A stretch of DNA of 16,999 nt, from assembly GCA_002432865.1 (NCBI GenBank), contig DJGX01000031.1, forward strand, positions 1 through 16,999, in the 5' to 3' direction. How positions within the stretch are numbered: position 1 is the stretch's first letter; each line of letters starts with the position of its first letter. Positions 1 through 8,093 of this stretch are shown one piece after another. Under the pieces are notes generated by a model. That model was not told the origin of the DNA, ran no database searches, and worked only from the letters and a program-made list of their open reading frames with translations. The DNA comes from Cloacimonetes bacterium UBA5835 (GTDB taxonomy: Bacteria; Cloacimonadota; Cloacimonadia; Cloacimonadales; Cloacimonadaceae). The position numbers were made by a program, and so were the translations under genes.

Positions 1-22
1 AGATTTCAGTGACTCTTTATAG
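1..22 (+). repeat. Left copy of a 22-bp inverted terminal repeat
   Basis: The first 22 bases (beginning agatttcagt, ending tctttatag) occur again, reverse-complemented, at 16977-16998, with no mismatch. The match stops abruptly on the inner side (aagttccc here, tgtgctt in the other copy). It could be a dispersed repeat that ended the assembly on both sides, or one end of a real inverted-repeat element. No transposase or integrase lies between the copies. Confidence 0.75.
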
Positions 23-262
23 AAGTTCCCTTCACAGCCAAAGTCGCTTTCTGCAAAAGCGAAGAGCTCACATGATTGTTATAGACACGGATCAACCCAA
101 TTCTAAAGATTGCCAAAGCAGAAATTATGACTATCATAGTGATAAATGGGATAGATATTTGATCACTGTTTGTAGATAATTGAAATCTGGAAAATACACA
201 TCAAGGAACAAAGTAGATGCCCTGACCATTAGGGACGTGACTTCAACAAAAGGAGAATGGCT

Positions 263-1150
263 ATGAAGAAATTTTTGATTATCGTAAGTCTCAGTTTTTT
301 GGCTCTGGCTATCCATGCTGAAAATTGGAAGTTTGAATCAGATTTAAACCTATCTCTTTCGCAAAGTGCTTTTAGCAGCAACTGGGTGGGCACAGAACTC
401 AGCAGCATCACCTGGTTGGCTAGCTCAAATTCGAGTCTCGAAAAACAGCTTAAAGATTGGTTGTACTGCAGCAATACTTTGCATCTTGCCTTTGGACAAA
501 CACACCGCCAAAAAACCGATGACGATGGCGATAGATATTGGGAAAAGCCAGAAAAAAGCACCGATAAGATTGACTTTGAAAGCCTCTGGCGCTTCACTCT
601 CCAAGCATGGGTAGATCCCTATGTCGCTGGCAGAATAGAAACGCAATTTTTGGATCTCAGCCAAGAAGATATGGACAACACAAGGGTTATCAACCCTATT
701 TTGTTAACCGAAAGTGCTGGAGTTATACGCTCCTTCATAGATCAAGAAGATGCACGTCTCACAGCTCGCATGGGTGCCGCCTTTAGACAAGATGTTAATC
801 GCGATGAATATGTCTTAAACGGGGCATATTACGTTCAAGACACAAATACTTCCATAGATGGAGGTGCAGAATTCATTGTGCAAATGCAAAAAAATATCCA
901 CACTCCCTTACAAAGCACACTCAGAAGCCGATTAAATATCTATCAAGCGCTTTTAAATTCCGAATCCGATGATTTACCCAATAGCAATTGGAAAACAGCA
1001 GATTTTGTCTGGGAAAATAGTATTACAACAAAGATCTATAGTATCATAAACGCTAGCTTTATGCTGGAATTCCGCTATGACAAAGAGCAAGATGATGATA
1101 TCCAGTGGAAGCAAATGCTTGGTCTGGGTGTCAGTTATAACTTTTTCTAA
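263..1150 (+). CDS. Outer-membrane beta-barrel protein, DUF3078-like
   Basis: Predicted exported outer-membrane protein of 295 residues with no known substrate. The N-terminus is a typical signal peptide (MKKFLIIVSLSFLALAIHA, probable cut before ENWKFE). The rest alternates polar and aromatic residues as in beta-strands, and the protein ends in LGLGVSYNFF, the terminal Phe expected for BAM-inserted barrels. The opening WKFESDLNLSLSQSAFSSNWVG and the later SNWKTADFVWENSI resemble the DUF3078 family of Bacteroidota-type genomes; this family call is from memory. ATG at 257 is also in frame, but the AGGAG at 251-255 is only 1 nt from it and 7 nt from ATG 263, so 263 is preferred. The gene is monocistronic: a terminator follows at 1177. 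Function is unknown beyond location. Confidence 0.8.
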   Translation: MKKFLIIVSLSFLALAIHAENWKFESDLNLSLSQSAFSSNWVGTELSSITWLASSNSSLEKQLKDWLYCSNTLHLAFGQTHRQKTDDDGDRYWEKPEKSTDKIDFESLWRFTLQAWVDPYVAGRIETQFLDLSQEDMDNTRVINPILLTESAGVIRSFIDQEDARLTARMGAAFRQDVNRDEYVLNGAYYVQDTNTSIDGGAEFIVQMQKNIHTPLQSTLRSRLNIYQALLNSESDDLPNSNWKTADFVWENSITTKIYSIINASFMLEFRYDKEQDDDIQWKQMLGLGVSYNFF

Positions 1151-1176
1151 ATTATGAATAAAAGAATCTCTTCCAG

Positions 1177-1204
1177 GGCGAAGCCTCATCAGCTCCGCCT
1201 TTTT
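1177..1204 (+). terminator. Rho-independent terminator after the outer-membrane protein gene
   Basis: Arms GGCGAAGC (1177-1184) and GCTCCGCC (1192-1199) form an 8-bp stem with one A/C mismatch and a 7-nt loop. Five T follow immediately (1200-1204). It lies 26 nt after the stop codon at 1150 and separates the barrel gene from the tetR operon. Confidence 0.75.
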
Positions 1205-1410
1205 GGGCTAAAGTTAACTCAGCTCTGATTAATCAATCACTCGAACAAACTTAATCATAGCCCACTGAAAGCCCTGGGAAAGATGCCTTTAATAACACTT
1301 GAGTAATAAACTCTTTCAAGGAGTGCCCCCAAAAGTGCCACAATGAGGATATAGAATACATAAAAAAAATGAGACTCGTGCTTGACAATATTATGCGACT
1401 AAATTTTATT
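1205..1410. other. Intergenic stretch with no recognised gene
   Basis: This stretch lies between the terminator and the tetR promoter. I see no credible reading frame or RNA gene. Short palindromes are present (TGATTAATCA at 1226-1235, GTTAAC at 1213-1218), and there is a TTGACA hexamer at 1382-1387. That hexamer would fit a poor -10 TTTATT at 1405-1410 (17-bp spacing) as an alternative upstream promoter for tetR. Confidence 0.5.
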
Positions 1411-1435
1411 GTACGCACGATGGTATAATCGTACC
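1411..1435. promoter_or_regulatory. Candidate TetR operator overlapping the tetR promoter
   Basis: Several short inverted repeats overlap here: GTACG/CGTAC (1411-1415 and 1430-1434), ACGAT/ATCGT (1417-1421 and 1428-1432) and GGTA/TACC (1422-1425 and 1432-1435). They cover the extended -10 element, the position expected for an autoregulatory TetR-family site. Which symmetry the protein reads cannot be decided from sequence alone. Confidence 0.4.
1421..1429 (+). promoter_or_regulatory. Extended -10 promoter element of tetR
   Basis: TGGTATAAT matches the extended -10 consensus TGnTATAAT exactly. It predicts a start of transcription near 1436, about 27 nt before the tetR ATG, with the GAGGAG ribosome binding site inside the leader. 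No good -35 lies 16-18 bp upstream, which is common for extended -10 promoters. Confidence 0.55.
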
Positions 1436-1462
1436 GATAATTTTAAAGAGGAGTGACTTGCG

Positions 1463-2065
1463 ATGAGCTTAACATTAAAAGAACAACGCATCAAAGACGA
1501 TTTGATCGATGTATCCAAAAAGTTATTCCAACAGTTTGGATTCGTGAAAACCACAATGGAAGATATCGCAAAAACAGCCAGAAAAAGCAAGAGCACCCTC
1601 TATCGCTTCTTCAAAAACAAGGAAGAAGTCCTGCACGGAGTAATAACTAAGGAAATCTATGAATTACACTATGTTGTAGTTAAAGAAAGTAGTAAAGGGC
1701 GGAATTCCGCTGAAAAACTACGATTGTACTTGAAAACGATTTTGACTGAAACTAAAAAAAAGCTGCTCATCTATTCCCTAATCAAAGGTGAATTAGATGT
1801 GATACCCTTCAATACGGCAATAGTAAAAAAGAAATTGGACACTTTGGATATGGAAGAAGTAACCGGCATTTTAAGAAATGGTATCATATTAAAAGAGTTT
1901 TCCTCTTCCTATTATGAATATGTTTCTTCCATAGCCTATTATCTTGTCAACGCAACCCGGGGCTTGATGTTACAGCTTGTTTTTAGTGATGACTTATCAA
2001 ACGTAGACAATGATAACAATTTCGATGTTTTTATCGATATCTTACTCAAAGGACTGGAAAGCTAA
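1463..2065 (+). CDS. TetR/AcrR-family transcriptional regulator
   Basis: A 200-residue one-component DNA-binding regulator, the usual length for TetR proteins. The N-terminal helix-turn-helix is clear at residues 31-57 (TMEDIAKTARKSKSTLYRFF followed by KNKEEVL), preceded by the usual first helix (LIDVSKKLFQQFGFVKT). The C-terminal 130 residues are helical and divergent, as expected for a ligand-binding and dimerisation domain; the ligand is unknown. ATG 1463 has GAGGAG 10 nt upstream. It is the first gene of the cluster, 84 nt before the TolC gene, so it probably represses its own promoter and the pump operon. Adjacent FabH and GNAT genes make an acyl-type or lipophilic ligand conceivable, which is inference only. 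Confidence 0.93.
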   Translation: MSLTLKEQRIKDDLIDVSKKLFQQFGFVKTTMEDIAKTARKSKSTLYRFFKNKEEVLHGVITKEIYELHYVVVKESSKGRNSAEKLRLYLKTILTETKKKLLIYSLIKGELDVIPFNTAIVKKKLDTLDMEEVTGILRNGIILKEFSSSYYEYVSSIAYYLVNATRGLMLQLVFSDDLSNVDNDNNFDVFIDILLKGLES

Positions 2066-2149
2066 TGCTGACGAGCCCTTTTTTTTTATTCTATTTTGAA
2101 CGAATAAACAGATATCGTTTGCGTGTATTATCAATAGGTGTGGTATAAT

Positions 2150-3580
2150 ATGAAACTCATCTCATTACTCAGAATAACAAATTTCGTGACCCTGCTCGTT
2201 TTATTCTTGGGGACAGTGAACGTTCTTTCCGGGCAGACAACCTATCTCACCTTAGAAGAGTGTCGAGCTAAAGCCATCGCCCATAACAAGATACTGCAAG
2301 CTGCACAGGCGCAACAGCAATCGGCACAGTCTACGCGAAAAGCATCATTTACACAATTCTTTCCTCGCGTTCATACGCTTGGCAGTTACACATACGTCGA
2401 TGAGAACATAGATTATACTATGGATCTCCCAATAGCTGAGTTGCTGCAAGGGTTGGCGATAAGCAATCCAGCTATAGTATCAGATCCGTTTTACGCTACT
2501 CTCTTGGGAATGCAGACCGAAGGATACTTGCCAGACGAATATTCACTGTCAATTGGCAAAGAAAACAACTGGATTTTTGATGTCACCTTGACACAACCAA
2601 TCTTCACCGGAGGGAAACTGATCCAGCAATATAAGATCAGTAAGTCTGCTGAAAAGATTAGTGATGCCAGTTTGCAGAAAACCGGAAATGAGCTGATCTA
2701 CCAAACTGACGAAGCTTACTGGCGCTTAGTAAATATATCTGCAAAATATGCCTTGGCAAACGACTACCAGGCTTTAGTTCAAACCTTACTTTCCCAAGTT
2801 CAGAATGCTTATGATGCGGGAGTTACAACCCAGAATGATCTTTTAAAAGTGCAAGTCAAGCTCAACGAAGCCGAATTGATGTCCTTCAAAGCTAAGAATG
2901 GGGTCCATTTAGCAACTATGGCGTTAAATCAGATTATTGGAGAACCAATTGAATCTTCTATTGCTCTACCGGTCACATTATCTGAGATCCCATATGTCCC
3001 CTATGACTCAACTAAAGTCCAGGAGTATATCGAGAATAGACCAGAAGTGCTTATCCTTAAACAAGAGATGGAAATCAAGCAATCGCTTACTAAAATAGAA
3101 CAATCAAGATACTTCCCCAATATCGCTTTACAGGCAAGTGCAAATTATCAAAATCCCAATCCTTACGATAGCTTTGAAGCAGATTTTGGACATAACTGGC
3201 AAGTTGGTATAGTGGCTCAATGGGAACTCTTTGATTTCAATGCCCGAAAACATACAATCTCGGCAACTAAACATCAGCAGCAATCTACACAACTGATCTT
3301 GGAGCAAAGTAAGGAGTTATTTGAATTGGAGATCAAACAAGCTGAATTGCAATACAAGGAAGCCCTCAAAAGGATACAACTCTCGGAAAAATCAGTGTCC
3401 CAAGCTGAAGAAAATCTAAGAATTACGCAAAATCGTTTTGACGAAGGAATGTGTAAAAGCTCAGACGTCTTGGAAGCACAAGTCTCATGGTTGAATGCTA
3501 AAACAGAACTTATCGAGGCGCAGACTGATCTGTATACAAAGCGAGCCAATCTTGAAAAGACCCTCAGTCTTTTATATTAA
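2150..3580 (+). CDS. TolC-like outer-membrane efflux protein
   Basis: Outer-membrane channel of a tripartite efflux pump, 476 residues. The signal peptide (hydrophobic residues 11-27, cut likely near VLSG/QTT) is followed by LTLEECRAKAIAHNKILQAA, the typical opening of the outer-membrane efflux protein family. Two internally similar alpha-hairpin repeats cover roughly residues 30-240 and 270-470, with beta-strand stretches such as WIFDVTLTQPIFTGGKL and WQVGIVAQWELFDF. The C-terminal repeat has the usual RFDEG...SSDVLEAQVSWLNAKTEL pattern. ATG 2150 has AGGTG 9 nt upstream; GTG 2138 is an in-frame alternative that would add only MWYN. The adaptor gene starts 10 nt after the stop, so this is the channel for the RND pump encoded downstream. 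Confidence 0.93.
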   Translation: MKLISLLRITNFVTLLVLFLGTVNVLSGQTTYLTLEECRAKAIAHNKILQAAQAQQQSAQSTRKASFTQFFPRVHTLGSYTYVDENIDYTMDLPIAELLQGLAISNPAIVSDPFYATLLGMQTEGYLPDEYSLSIGKENNWIFDVTLTQPIFTGGKLIQQYKISKSAEKISDASLQKTGNELIYQTDEAYWRLVNISAKYALANDYQALVQTLLSQVQNAYDAGVTTQNDLLKVQVKLNEAELMSFKAKNGVHLATMALNQIIGEPIESSIALPVTLSEIPYVPYDSTKVQEYIENRPEVLILKQEMEIKQSLTKIEQSRYFPNIALQASANYQNPNPYDSFEADFGHNWQVGIVAQWELFDFNARKHTISATKHQQQSTQLILEQSKELFELEIKQAELQYKEALKRIQLSEKSVSQAEENLRITQNRFDEGMCKSSDVLEAQVSWLNAKTELIEAQTDLYTKRANLEKTLSLLY

Positions 3581-3590
3581 GGGAGAAAAA

Positions 3591-4655
3591 ATGACAAGAA
3601 GAACACTTCCCCCCATCGCCAATAGTAGGTGCCTAATCATATTAATCTTGGCCTTGGGATTAGTCGGATGTAATCATAAAAATAGCCTTAAAGATGTCCC
3701 AGAGCAGGTTGTAATATCCACTGTCACAGCCGTCGACTCTCTCTATAGCACCGTTCTTTCTTTCTCCGGTACTGTCAGCCCCAATAAAGAAGCAAATATT
3801 GGAAGCGTTGTTCCTGGAAAAGTCGAACAAATTCTGGTCACTGAGGGAGGGACAGTTAAAGAAGGAGAACTGATAGCTGTCATGTCTGATGAGTTTCTTA
3901 GTCAATCTGAAATTGAGTACCAAGCTGTTAAAAAAGATTTTGAGCGGATGCAAACCCTTCTGGCTAAAAATAGTGTTTCCCAGCAGGAATTTGATCATAT
4001 TAAAGCCTTGTATGATGCCGCTAACCTGAAACTTCAAATGGCACGCAAAAACACCGAGATTCGAGCTCCTTTTTCCGGAGTGGTTATGAAACATCTGGTT
4101 CGAGAAGGAGAAAATTACTTCTTTTACCCAAATTTATCCCCCGGTATGTCACCCAGCTCAGGAATTGTCAGCTTGATGCAGATTGATCCTGTTCTTATCA
4201 AGATTAAAGTAAACGAGAAGGACTTGAATCAAATAAGAATCGGACAGAAAGCAATGATAAAAACGGATGCGATAAAAGGTACCTCGTTTACGGGCAAGAT
4301 TACCAAAATCTCACCTCTCCTAAGCACAATTTCTCATAGTGCAGATGTAGATATAGCTGTTGCGAACAGCCACCACAGACTAAAGCCGGGAATGTCATGT
4401 ACAGTTGAATTGCAATTACCAGCACAGAGAGGGACCATGATTCCGAAATTTGCACTTCTGCAACAAGCCGGCACCAAAGATCAATATGTATACCTCATCA
4501 AAAATAATACTGCCCAACGTAAAGTTGTTAATGTCTTGTCTTACTTCGGGGATTGGGCAGTGGTAGACAATCTTGCCGCGGGACAGATAGTTGCCCTTGA
4601 TGGCAAGAATAAACTATCCGATGGAAGTCAGGTAGTGATCTCAGGAGAGAAATAA
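3591..4655 (+). CDS. RND efflux periplasmic adaptor (membrane fusion) lipoprotein
   Basis: Bridges the inner-membrane RND permease and the TolC channel. With start ATG 3591 (GGGAG 5 nt upstream) it has 354 residues. The N-terminus is a lipoprotein signal with lipobox LVGC, so Cys27 is the predicted lipid-bearing residue. A barrel-sandwich half motif (IGSVVPGKVEQILVTEGGTVKEGELIA) leads to a short alpha-hairpin (about residues 112-158). The second half motif is IRAPFSGVV, followed by a beta-barrel domain (LIKIKVNEKDLNQIRIGQKA) and a membrane-proximal domain at the C-terminus. The frame is open further upstream into the TolC gene, but the signal peptide and ribosome site fix the start here. The RND gene starts 1 nt after the stop. 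Confidence 0.93.
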   Translation: MTRRTLPPIANSRCLIILILALGLVGCNHKNSLKDVPEQVVISTVTAVDSLYSTVLSFSGTVSPNKEANIGSVVPGKVEQILVTEGGTVKEGELIAVMSDEFLSQSEIEYQAVKKDFERMQTLLAKNSVSQQEFDHIKALYDAANLKLQMARKNTEIRAPFSGVVMKHLVREGENYFFYPNLSPGMSPSSGIVSLMQIDPVLIKIKVNEKDLNQIRIGQKAMIKTDAIKGTSFTGKITKISPLLSTISHSADVDIAVANSHHRLKPGMSCTVELQLPAQRGTMIPKFALLQQAGTKDQYVYLIKNNTAQRKVVNVLSYFGDWAVVDNLAAGQIVALDGKNKLSDGSQVVISGEK

Positions 4656-4656
4656 A

Positions 4657-7600
4657 ATGCGTTTACCCCAGATAGCAGTCAAAAATCCTGTATTCACAGC
4701 AATGGTGTTTGTAGCCATTCTGATATTCGGATTAGTCTCGCTATTTAGTCTTCCTAAAGATGTGCTGCCCGATATCGAATTGCCTACATTGACTGTCATG
4801 ACAATCTATCCTGGTGCCAGTGCTCGAGAAGTAGAGGAACAGGTTTCAAAAAAGCTGGAAACTTACTTAGCGGCAGCCAGTAACCTAAAATCCATCAAAT
4901 CAAATTCACGTGAGAACGTATCATTCGTAATAATGCAGTTTAATTGGGGTGAAAACCTGGATCAAGCCTCAAACAATATTAGAGATCTTATAGAATTTGC
5001 TAAGACAGATCTTCCGTCGGAAGCTGGAACCCCTATTATATATAAATTTACCAGCTCAGTGATGCCCGTTTTAGTATATAATATTGAAGCTGATGAAAGC
5101 TTCAATGGCTTGAATAAGATTTGTGAAGACCAAGTAACAAATCGCATTCAGCGCTTATCTGGTGTGGGGACAACCATTGTTATCGGTCAGCCGGAACGAG
5201 AAATCGTAGTGCAATGTAATCCGTTTCAATTGGCGGCTTTTAATCTCACTCCATCGGAAATAGCGCAGGCCTTGAAAATGCAGAATATTTCTATTCCCGC
5301 CGGGATGATTGACGATGGTAAGATGGGAATTTCGGTGCGCATGCCCGCTGAATTTGGCAGTATCGAAGAAATCTCCCAGATGCCAATTTCCAGTTTCAAT
5401 GGCGAGATAATTCGCGTTTGTGATGTCGCGACAGTTAAAGATACTATGAAGAATAGTGACTGTTATATTCATTCTTTCGGGAAAAAATCTGTGATAATGC
5501 TCGTTCAGAAACAGTCAGACGCGAACACTTTAACAGTTGCCAAAGCAGTGAAAAAAGAAGTTAAAGCAATCCAGAATTCTCTCCCACAGGACGTTAAAAT
5601 TACCGAGCTGATGGACATGTCAGAACTGGTTTCAGAGTCAATCAACAATTTAAGCAGTTCAATCTTTTATGCTGCCTTCTTTGTCATCCTTGTTGTCCTG
5701 TTCTTTCTTAAGGATTTTCACAGTAGCTTAATCATTATTATGACCATTCCCTTCTCTCTGGTTTCGGCATTCATATTCATGCTCCTTTCAGGCTATACAA
5801 TCAATATCATATCTCTGATTGCTCTGGCAGTGACTATAGGGATGGTGGTCGATAATGCAATTGTAATATTGGAGAATATTACCCGCCATATAGAAAATGG
5901 AACTCGCTCAAAAGAGGCTGCCATTTTTGGTACTGGAGAAATGGGCATGGCAATTACTGGGTCCACTTTGACTACGATTGTAGTTTTCTTACCGATGATA
6001 TTTATGAGCGGACTTGTCGGTATTATGTTCAAACAATTGGCTGTTATAGTAACTGTAACGTTGCTAGCTTCATTATTTACTGCTCTAACTTTGACTCCCA
6101 TGCTGTCATCGAAACTTCTGAAAGTACCTGTGAAAGGGAGGGTAAGGAAGCATCACAAGCTCTACAATATATGTGAAGCAATTCTCCATTATATCGGCGA
6201 GGTCTATGCAAAGACACTAAATTTTTCGCTTAATAACCGGAAAATTGTCTTGTGGGCTTTTATAACAATCTTCTGTATTACAATTGCCTTAAGCTTCACG
6301 ATAGGAACTGGATATATCCCGAATGTGGATGCTGGGGATTTGAATGCCGTCATAGAATTGGATGTCGGCGTCAATGCCAAAGAAACCGAAAGAGTTGCCG
6401 CTATGGTTGAGCAGATTTTCTTGGAAGAGGTCCCTGAGTTACGCTCCATGTACTCCGTATCGGGACAAACAGACCAGGGACTTTTAACTTCTGTCGGTTT
6501 CAAAGAGGGAATAAATGTTAGCACAATCGGTGCCAAGCTTGTTCTACCAGAAGATCGCAAGCGCTCTGCTGCAGAAATTGCTCAAGTCCTCAGACAAAGA
6601 ATTGAACAGATTCCGGAGGTTGAGAAGATGAATGTAGTAAGTGGCAGTATTCTTATGGATGCCGTGTTAGGAAACGTCAAACCTATTGAAGTGAAGATCA
6701 CTGGTAATAATTTAGATGATATAGAATTAACAGCAGGAAGCATAGAACAGAAGCTGCGCAAATTGCCGTTTCTGGTTAATCTTGAATCATCGGTAGATGC
6801 TGGTAAACCAGAAATTCGGGTGATTGTTGATAAGGACAAAGCCAGTACCCTCGGAATAAATCCAGCCATAATAGGCATGACTTTGAGACAGAGCATTTTT
6901 GGCGTTGCTGCCAGTGAATATAAAGACCGTGGCGATGCTTATGATATTACGGTAAGATATGCCCCAGAATTCAGAAATAATATCGACCAGTTGAAGAATG
7001 TCAGCATCAACACCTTGACTGGTCAAACCATCTCTCTGGGATCTATAGCTACCATTGAAGAAGGGCGAGGGATCTCTGAAATCAAACATGAAGCTCAACA
7101 GAGAGTTGTGTATCTTAGCGCTGATATTGATCAAATCTCTTTGAACAAAGCTGTAAAAATAGTGAACAACACCATTCAGGATATCGAAACCCCTTCTGGA
7201 ATATCTGTTGACATAGGCGGTCAAATCACAGACCAACGAGAAACATTTAGGGACCTGACCATGCTTTTTATACTTGGAATGATTTTAGTCTATATGGTCA
7301 TGGCCTCATTATTCGGAACCTATCGTGATCCATTCATCATTATTTTCGCCGTTCCCATGGCATTAACCGGTGTAATCTGGGCTTTTGTTATCTGCCATGT
7401 CACGCTAAATATTGTCAGCTTTTTCGGGATCGTGATGCTGCTTGGGATCGTTGTGAATAATGGTATCGTGTTAGTGAATTATACAAATCTGCTCAGAGCC
7501 AGAGGACAAAACTTAAAAGAATCATTAATTAATGCTGGGAAATCGCGCGTGAGACCAGTATTGATGACGGCTTTTACCACGATTTTCGGGATGGTACCTA

Positions 7601-7755
7601 TGGCATTGAGTACGGGTTTAGGATCAGAAATCTGGCGTCCTTTTGGGATATCCGTGATTGGAGGTCTTTTAATATCAACCCTCATAACTTTGATTTTAAT
7701 CCCAGTATTCTATTATTTTGCCCATCACAGAGAAGAAAACCGAGGTGCTCTATGA
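4657..7755 (+). CDS. RND-superfamily efflux permease (HAE1/AcrB-like)
   Basis: Inner-membrane proton-driven exporter, 1032 residues, full family length. The first membrane helix is at about 12-32, followed by the porter domain (SLPKDVLPDIELP, IYPGASAREVE). Helices 2-6 lie at about 333-485, then a second periplasmic domain, then helices 8-12 after about 870. TM4 carries GMVVDNAIVILEN (Asp399, Asn400), so only the first of AcrB's two proton-relay aspartates is present. TM10 carries GIVVNNGIVLVNY (Asn934, Asn935), where AcrB has Lys. These substitutions occur in many RND proteins outside the AcrB branch. No methionine-rich metal pathway was seen, so drug, lipid or other hydrophobic substrates are more likely than metal ions. 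The stop overlaps the next start by 4 nt. Confidence 0.95.
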   Translation: MRLPQIAVKNPVFTAMVFVAILIFGLVSLFSLPKDVLPDIELPTLTVMTIYPGASAREVEEQVSKKLETYLAAASNLKSIKSNSRENVSFVIMQFNWGENLDQASNNIRDLIEFAKTDLPSEAGTPIIYKFTSSVMPVLVYNIEADESFNGLNKICEDQVTNRIQRLSGVGTTIVIGQPEREIVVQCNPFQLAAFNLTPSEIAQALKMQNISIPAGMIDDGKMGISVRMPAEFGSIEEISQMPISSFNGEIIRVCDVATVKDTMKNSDCYIHSFGKKSVIMLVQKQSDANTLTVAKAVKKEVKAIQNSLPQDVKITELMDMSELVSESINNLSSSIFYAAFFVILVVLFFLKDFHSSLIIIMTIPFSLVSAFIFMLLSGYTINIISLIALAVTIGMVVDNAIVILENITRHIENGTRSKEAAIFGTGEMGMAITGSTLTTIVVFLPMIFMSGLVGIMFKQLAVIVTVTLLASLFTALTLTPMLSSKLLKVPVKGRVRKHHKLYNICEAILHYIGEVYAKTLNFSLNNRKIVLWAFITIFCITIALSFTIGTGYIPNVDAGDLNAVIELDVGVNAKETERVAAMVEQIFLEEVPELRSMYSVSGQTDQGLLTSVGFKEGINVSTIGAKLVLPEDRKRSAAEIAQVLRQRIEQIPEVEKMNVVSGSILMDAVLGNVKPIEVKITGNNLDDIELTAGSIEQKLRKLPFLVNLESSVDAGKPEIRVIVDKDKASTLGINPAIIGMTLRQSIFGVAASEYKDRGDAYDITVRYAPEFRNNIDQLKNVSINTLTGQTISLGSIATIEEGRGISEIKHEAQQRVVYLSADIDQISLNKAVKIVNNTIQDIETPSGISVDIGGQITDQRETFRDLTMLFILGMILVYMVMASLFGTYRDPFIIIFAVPMALTGVIWAFVICHVTLNIVSFFGIVMLLGIVVNNGIVLVNYTNLLRARGQNLKESLINAGKSRVRPVLMTAFTTIFGMVPMALSTGLGSEIWRPFGISVIGGLLISTLITLILIPVFYYFAHHREENRGAL

Positions 7756-8093
7756 CTACGTTTTGCATCAGTTGCGATATTAGCTATTTAGATGATATGT
7801 TGCAGCACATGTCAAAGCTCGGATTGAGCAATTTTCTGATCCTAGATCGAGTTTTAGGGAAGTACCCTCAAGGTGAACCACGATTAGATAGCTCGATATG
7901 GCCTGGTTATAATGCAATGATTATCATCCAGGTAACAGAAGACGAAGCCGAACAGCTCAAGACCTTGATCCTTAGGATAAATCAGGAATCCTTGACCAAT
8001 CTTGAATACGTATATTGGTTTGAAATACCACTCCTTTCCACCAACCTGATAAGCATGTGTTATCCAAATCCAACTGAACAAACAGGTGTTTGA
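7752..8093 (+). CDS. PII-like small signalling protein linked to the RND pump
   Basis: 113-residue cytoplasmic protein with the pattern of PII/CutA-like trimeric ferredoxin folds. It has an initial strand (FCISCDISYLDDMLQHM), then GLSNFLILDRVLGKYPQGEPRL (about 24-45), which matches the strand and T-loop region of PII-like proteins. WPGYNAMIIIQVTEDEAEQL (50-69) matches the next strand and helix. The family is inferred from this pattern, not from a search. PII-like and DUF3240-type proteins are known downstream of some RND systems, usually in metal-efflux operons; here it may sense a nucleotide or other ligand and modulate the pump. The ATGA overlap with the permease stop implies translational coupling. 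The canonical PII uridylylation Tyr51 context is not visible. Confidence 0.7.
   Translation: MTTFCISCDISYLDDMLQHMSKLGLSNFLILDRVLGKYPQGEPRLDSSIWPGYNAMIIIQVTEDEAEQLKTLILRINQESLTNLEYVYWFEIPLLSTNLISMCYPNPTEQTGV

Noticed and set aside
1226..1235. Palindrome TGATTAATCA in the tetR upstream region
   Set aside because: Short A/T-rich palindromes are expected by chance, and it lies far from the promoter.
2066..2087. Run of nine T after the tetR stop as a possible terminator
   Set aside because: Only a 3-bp stem can be drawn before it, so it does not meet the form of an intrinsic terminator; partial attenuation is possible but not shown.
3495..3590. Upstream extension of the adaptor reading frame into the TolC gene
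   Set aside because: The lipoprotein signal and GGGAG site place the start at 3591; the extension would put about 32 extra residues before the signal peptide.
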